NCBI RefSeq assembly: GCF_030555055.1
Contig: NZ_JAMOAO010000001.1
Coordinates: 3,596,001-3,660,000, forward strand
Direction of reading: 5' to 3'
Length of the DNA: 64,000 bases
Source: Nocardiopsis sp. YSL2
GTDB lineage: Bacteria > Actinomycetota > Actinomycetes > Streptosporangiales > Streptosporangiaceae
This document shows, piece by piece, positions 61,688 to 64,000 of the stretch (position 1 is the stretch's first letter; each line of letters starts with the position of its first letter). The notes beneath the pieces were generated by a model that saw only the letters and a list, made by a program, of their open reading frames with translations, was not told the DNA's origin and made no database searches. The translations under genes were made by a program, and so were the position numbers.

Positions 61688-62884
61688 TTAACCTGTTGGC
61701 TCGCTTCCGCCGCCACCCGGGGTCTGCCTTCGCGTGTCGGTACGGTGGTTTCCCGGATGGCGTGCGGTGTCGGTGGGGGCGGTGGCGCCGGCGTGCGCCG
61801 CCGCGTCCCCTGCGGCCCGCGGATCGCCCGGGGAGGCGTCGGTTCCCGAGGCGGGGCCCCGCTCGGACCGCGGCCCGGGCACCGGCCCGTCCCCCTGGTG
61901 GGGGTCGCGCTCGCGGCCGCGGAAGGGCAGGCGCACGAGCGCGGTCCACCGGGTACGGCCGCCGGTCCGGGTCGGTCCGGCCGGTTCGGCCGGGGCGACC
62001 TCGGTGCCCGGTGTCTCGGCGGCCATGACGGCGGCCTGGTCCACGGGCAGCACGCCCGAGGTGCGCTCGGCCTCCTCCAGTTCCGGCAGCAGGCCCAGCG
62101 CGGCGCAGGCCGAGGGCAGCACGGCGGAGGCCGCCTGGACGTAGCCGCGGGCAGAGGGATGGAAGCGGTCCGGTCCGAACATGGCGGCGGGGTCGGACCG
62201 GAAGTCGTCGGCGAGCAGATCGCTCAGGGAGACGGTGCGGCCGCCGGCCTCGGTGACCGCGATGGTCTGGGCGGCGGCGAGCTGGCGCGAGGCGCGGCGC
62301 GCCACCGAGCGCAGCGGCCAGCCGATGGGGCGGACCGTGCCCAGGTCGGGGCAGGTCGCCACCACCACGGCGGTACCGTGCGCGACGAGGGCGGCGGTCG
62401 CCTCGCGCAGCTGGGCGACGGCGTCGTTGGGCCGTACCCGGCGGATGACGTCGTTGGCGCCGATGAAGATCACGGCCACGTCGTAGCGGGAGGCCGGGTC
62501 CAGGGCACCGGAGTGCGCCATCTGCGCGGCGAGGTTGGCCGAGGTGGCGCCGGGGGAGGCCGTGCACCGGAGCCGGACCCTCCGGTCGGCCGCGGCCGCC
62601 AGGCCCGAGGCGAGCAGCACACCGGGTGTCTGAGCGGCCTCGGGGACGGCGAAGCCCGCGGCGGTCGAGTCGCCGATCATCAGCATGCGCAGGGGAGTGC
62701 CGGGGCCGTCGCCGTAGACTCCGTTGACCTTCGGCCGCTGCCACGCGGTGACGCCGACCGCGCGTCTGGCGAGTCGGACCTGCAGGTACAGGAGCGCCAG
62801 GGTGCCGCCGCCGACCAGGGTGATCCCGCCCCCGCCGAACGCGGTGGCCGCGGCAATGCGCCGTGCGCGAGCGGCTCGCAGCAT
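61688..62884 (-). CDS. Membrane-anchored SGNH/GDSL hydrolase
   Basis: A 398-residue protein. A hydrophobic N-terminal segment (about 10-35) should anchor it or act as a signal. SGNH blocks: nucleophile Ser in MLMIGDSTAAGFAV (block I, near 68-72), Gly in SPGATSANLA, Asn in IFIGANDVIRRV (block III), and Asp-His in DRFHPSARGYVQAA (block V). These form an esterase or acyl-hydrolase site. Residues 280-398 are a Pro/Gly/Thr-rich disordered tail with no domain. The related mycobacterial gene beside fadA3 encodes an exported esterase. Substrate unknown. Confidence 0.92.
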   Translation of the reverse strand: MLRAARARRIAAATAFGGGGITLVGGGTLALLYLQVRLARRAVGVTAWQRPKVNGVYGDGPGTPLRMLMIGDSTAAGFAVPEAAQTPGVLLASGLAAAADRRVRLRCTASPGATSANLAAQMAHSGALDPASRYDVAVIFIGANDVIRRVRPNDAVAQLREATAALVAHGTAVVVATCPDLGTVRPIGWPLRSVARRASRQLAAAQTIAVTEAGGRTVSLSDLLADDFRSDPAAMFGPDRFHPSARGYVQAASAVLPSACAALGLLPELEEAERTSGVLPVDQAAVMAAETPGTEVAPAEPAGPTRTGGRTRWTALVRLPFRGRERDPHQGDGPVPGPRSERGPASGTDASPGDPRAAGDAAAHAGATAPTDTARHPGNHRTDTRRQTPGGGGSEPTG

Positions 62885-63260
62885 CGGACAACCTCCGAGC
62901 GTCGGACCCGCCTGCTCTCGGCGAGCCGGTTGGAAGCGAGGTTACCGGCGGGAAACCCCGGGGTCACGTACCTTCGCGGCACACCATCGGGTCCGTTGAG
63001 TGAGCAAATTCCAACGACCCGGACCAGGTGCGCGAGACCGGAGCCGGAGGCTGCCGGTCGGGAGTGCAAGCCCCTTCCCCGGGCGTAGCGCCCCCCAGGG
63101 AGAGCGGTGGGAGACGGGTGGGGAGAACGTTCCTGAAAGCGCCTGGTGGTGGCGTTAGAGTCTGGTTGGGATGGGCCGGACCGGCCCAGGGCCCCGGGCA
63201 CCGCCGGGGCGCGGAAACGGCGGGCCGAGGACCCGGTCGCCACGACGTTGAGGAGCCACC
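62885..63260. promoter_or_regulatory. Region between SGNH hydrolase and cbs
   Basis: 376 bp with divergent promoters expected. A -10-like TAGAGT (63156-63161) points toward cbs. A perfect palindrome TGGGCCGG-A-CCGGCCCA (63172-63188) follows it in the cbs leader. No S-adenosylmethionine riboswitch was recognised. Confidence 0.4.

Positions 63261-64000
<740 letters not shown>

Overview
The window is high-GC actinomycete chromosome, most likely Nocardiopsis or a close relative. The evidence is the 16S rRNA sequence, GTG/ATG starts preceded by GGAGG-type ribosome binding sites, and several gene orders shared with mycobacteria: ppk-mutT1, rpfB-rsmA, eno-ftsB-DUF501-ppx, and thiolase/SGNH hydrolase/cbs. 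The genus call rests on my reading of the rRNA and was not checked against a database. Most of the window is core chromosome. I see no prophage, insertion sequence, CRISPR array or integrated element.

Layout. 1-6.4 kb: tail of an amino-acid ABC transporter ATPase, a CPBP-type membrane protein, polyphosphate kinase plus the MutT1-type Nudix/phosphatase, an SRPBCC protein, a Gly/Tyr-rich secreted peptide and an M50B-like membrane protein. 6.4-13.3 kb: STAS anti-sigma antagonist, a membrane protein with a degenerate phosphatase-like ectodomain, a CaiB-type CoA transferase/racemase, and RpfB followed by RsmA. 13.4-18.2 kb: an envelope-stress-like module (PspC/LiaF-like protein, PspC-histidine kinase, LuxR-type response regulator) and a nucleoside hydrolase. 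18.3-26.6 kb: PcrA helicase and a complete 16S-23S-5S rRNA operon with promoter, leader hairpins and terminator. 26.7-30.9 kb: an Rpn/PDDEXK-like protein, an alkylation-repair pair (Ogt and an Ada-AlkA fusion), and a B12-binding mutase subunit. 31.4-42.2 kb: sucCD, two membrane proteins, Lon behind an HspR-type HAIR operator, and Mfd. 42.5-51.6 kb: two related intergenic repeat arrays flanking a block with an ATP-sulfurylase-like/APS-kinase fusion, MazG, an FtsW/RodA protein, a TetR regulator, enolase, FtsB, DUF501 and Ppx. 51.7-58.6 kb: NDH-2 behind Rex-type operators, an unusual tRNA, and proline catabolism (PucR regulator divergent from pruA-putA). 58.7-64 kb: a Bax inhibitor-1-like protein, a DUF4287 protein, thiolase, SGNH hydrolase and the start of cystathionine beta-synthase.

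How the genes connect. Polyphosphate is made by Ppk near one end and can be degraded by Ppx in the middle. Central carbon and redox functions (SucCD, enolase, NDH-2, proline oxidation) sit beside stress and repair functions (Lon, Mfd, PcrA, Ogt, Ada-AlkA). Several promoters carry recognisable operators: 11-nt periodic PHO-box-like repeats before ppk, HAIR before lon, Rex sites before ndh, and a palindrome before tetR.

The most unusual structures are two. First, two intergenic arrays (3 x 81 bp and about 4.6 x 86 bp) belong to one repeat family. Their units have diverged in sequence but keep the same two-part hairpin through compensatory changes. Second, a tRNA-like gene at 53430-53503 has C33, TAA at the anticodon position and a short variable region.
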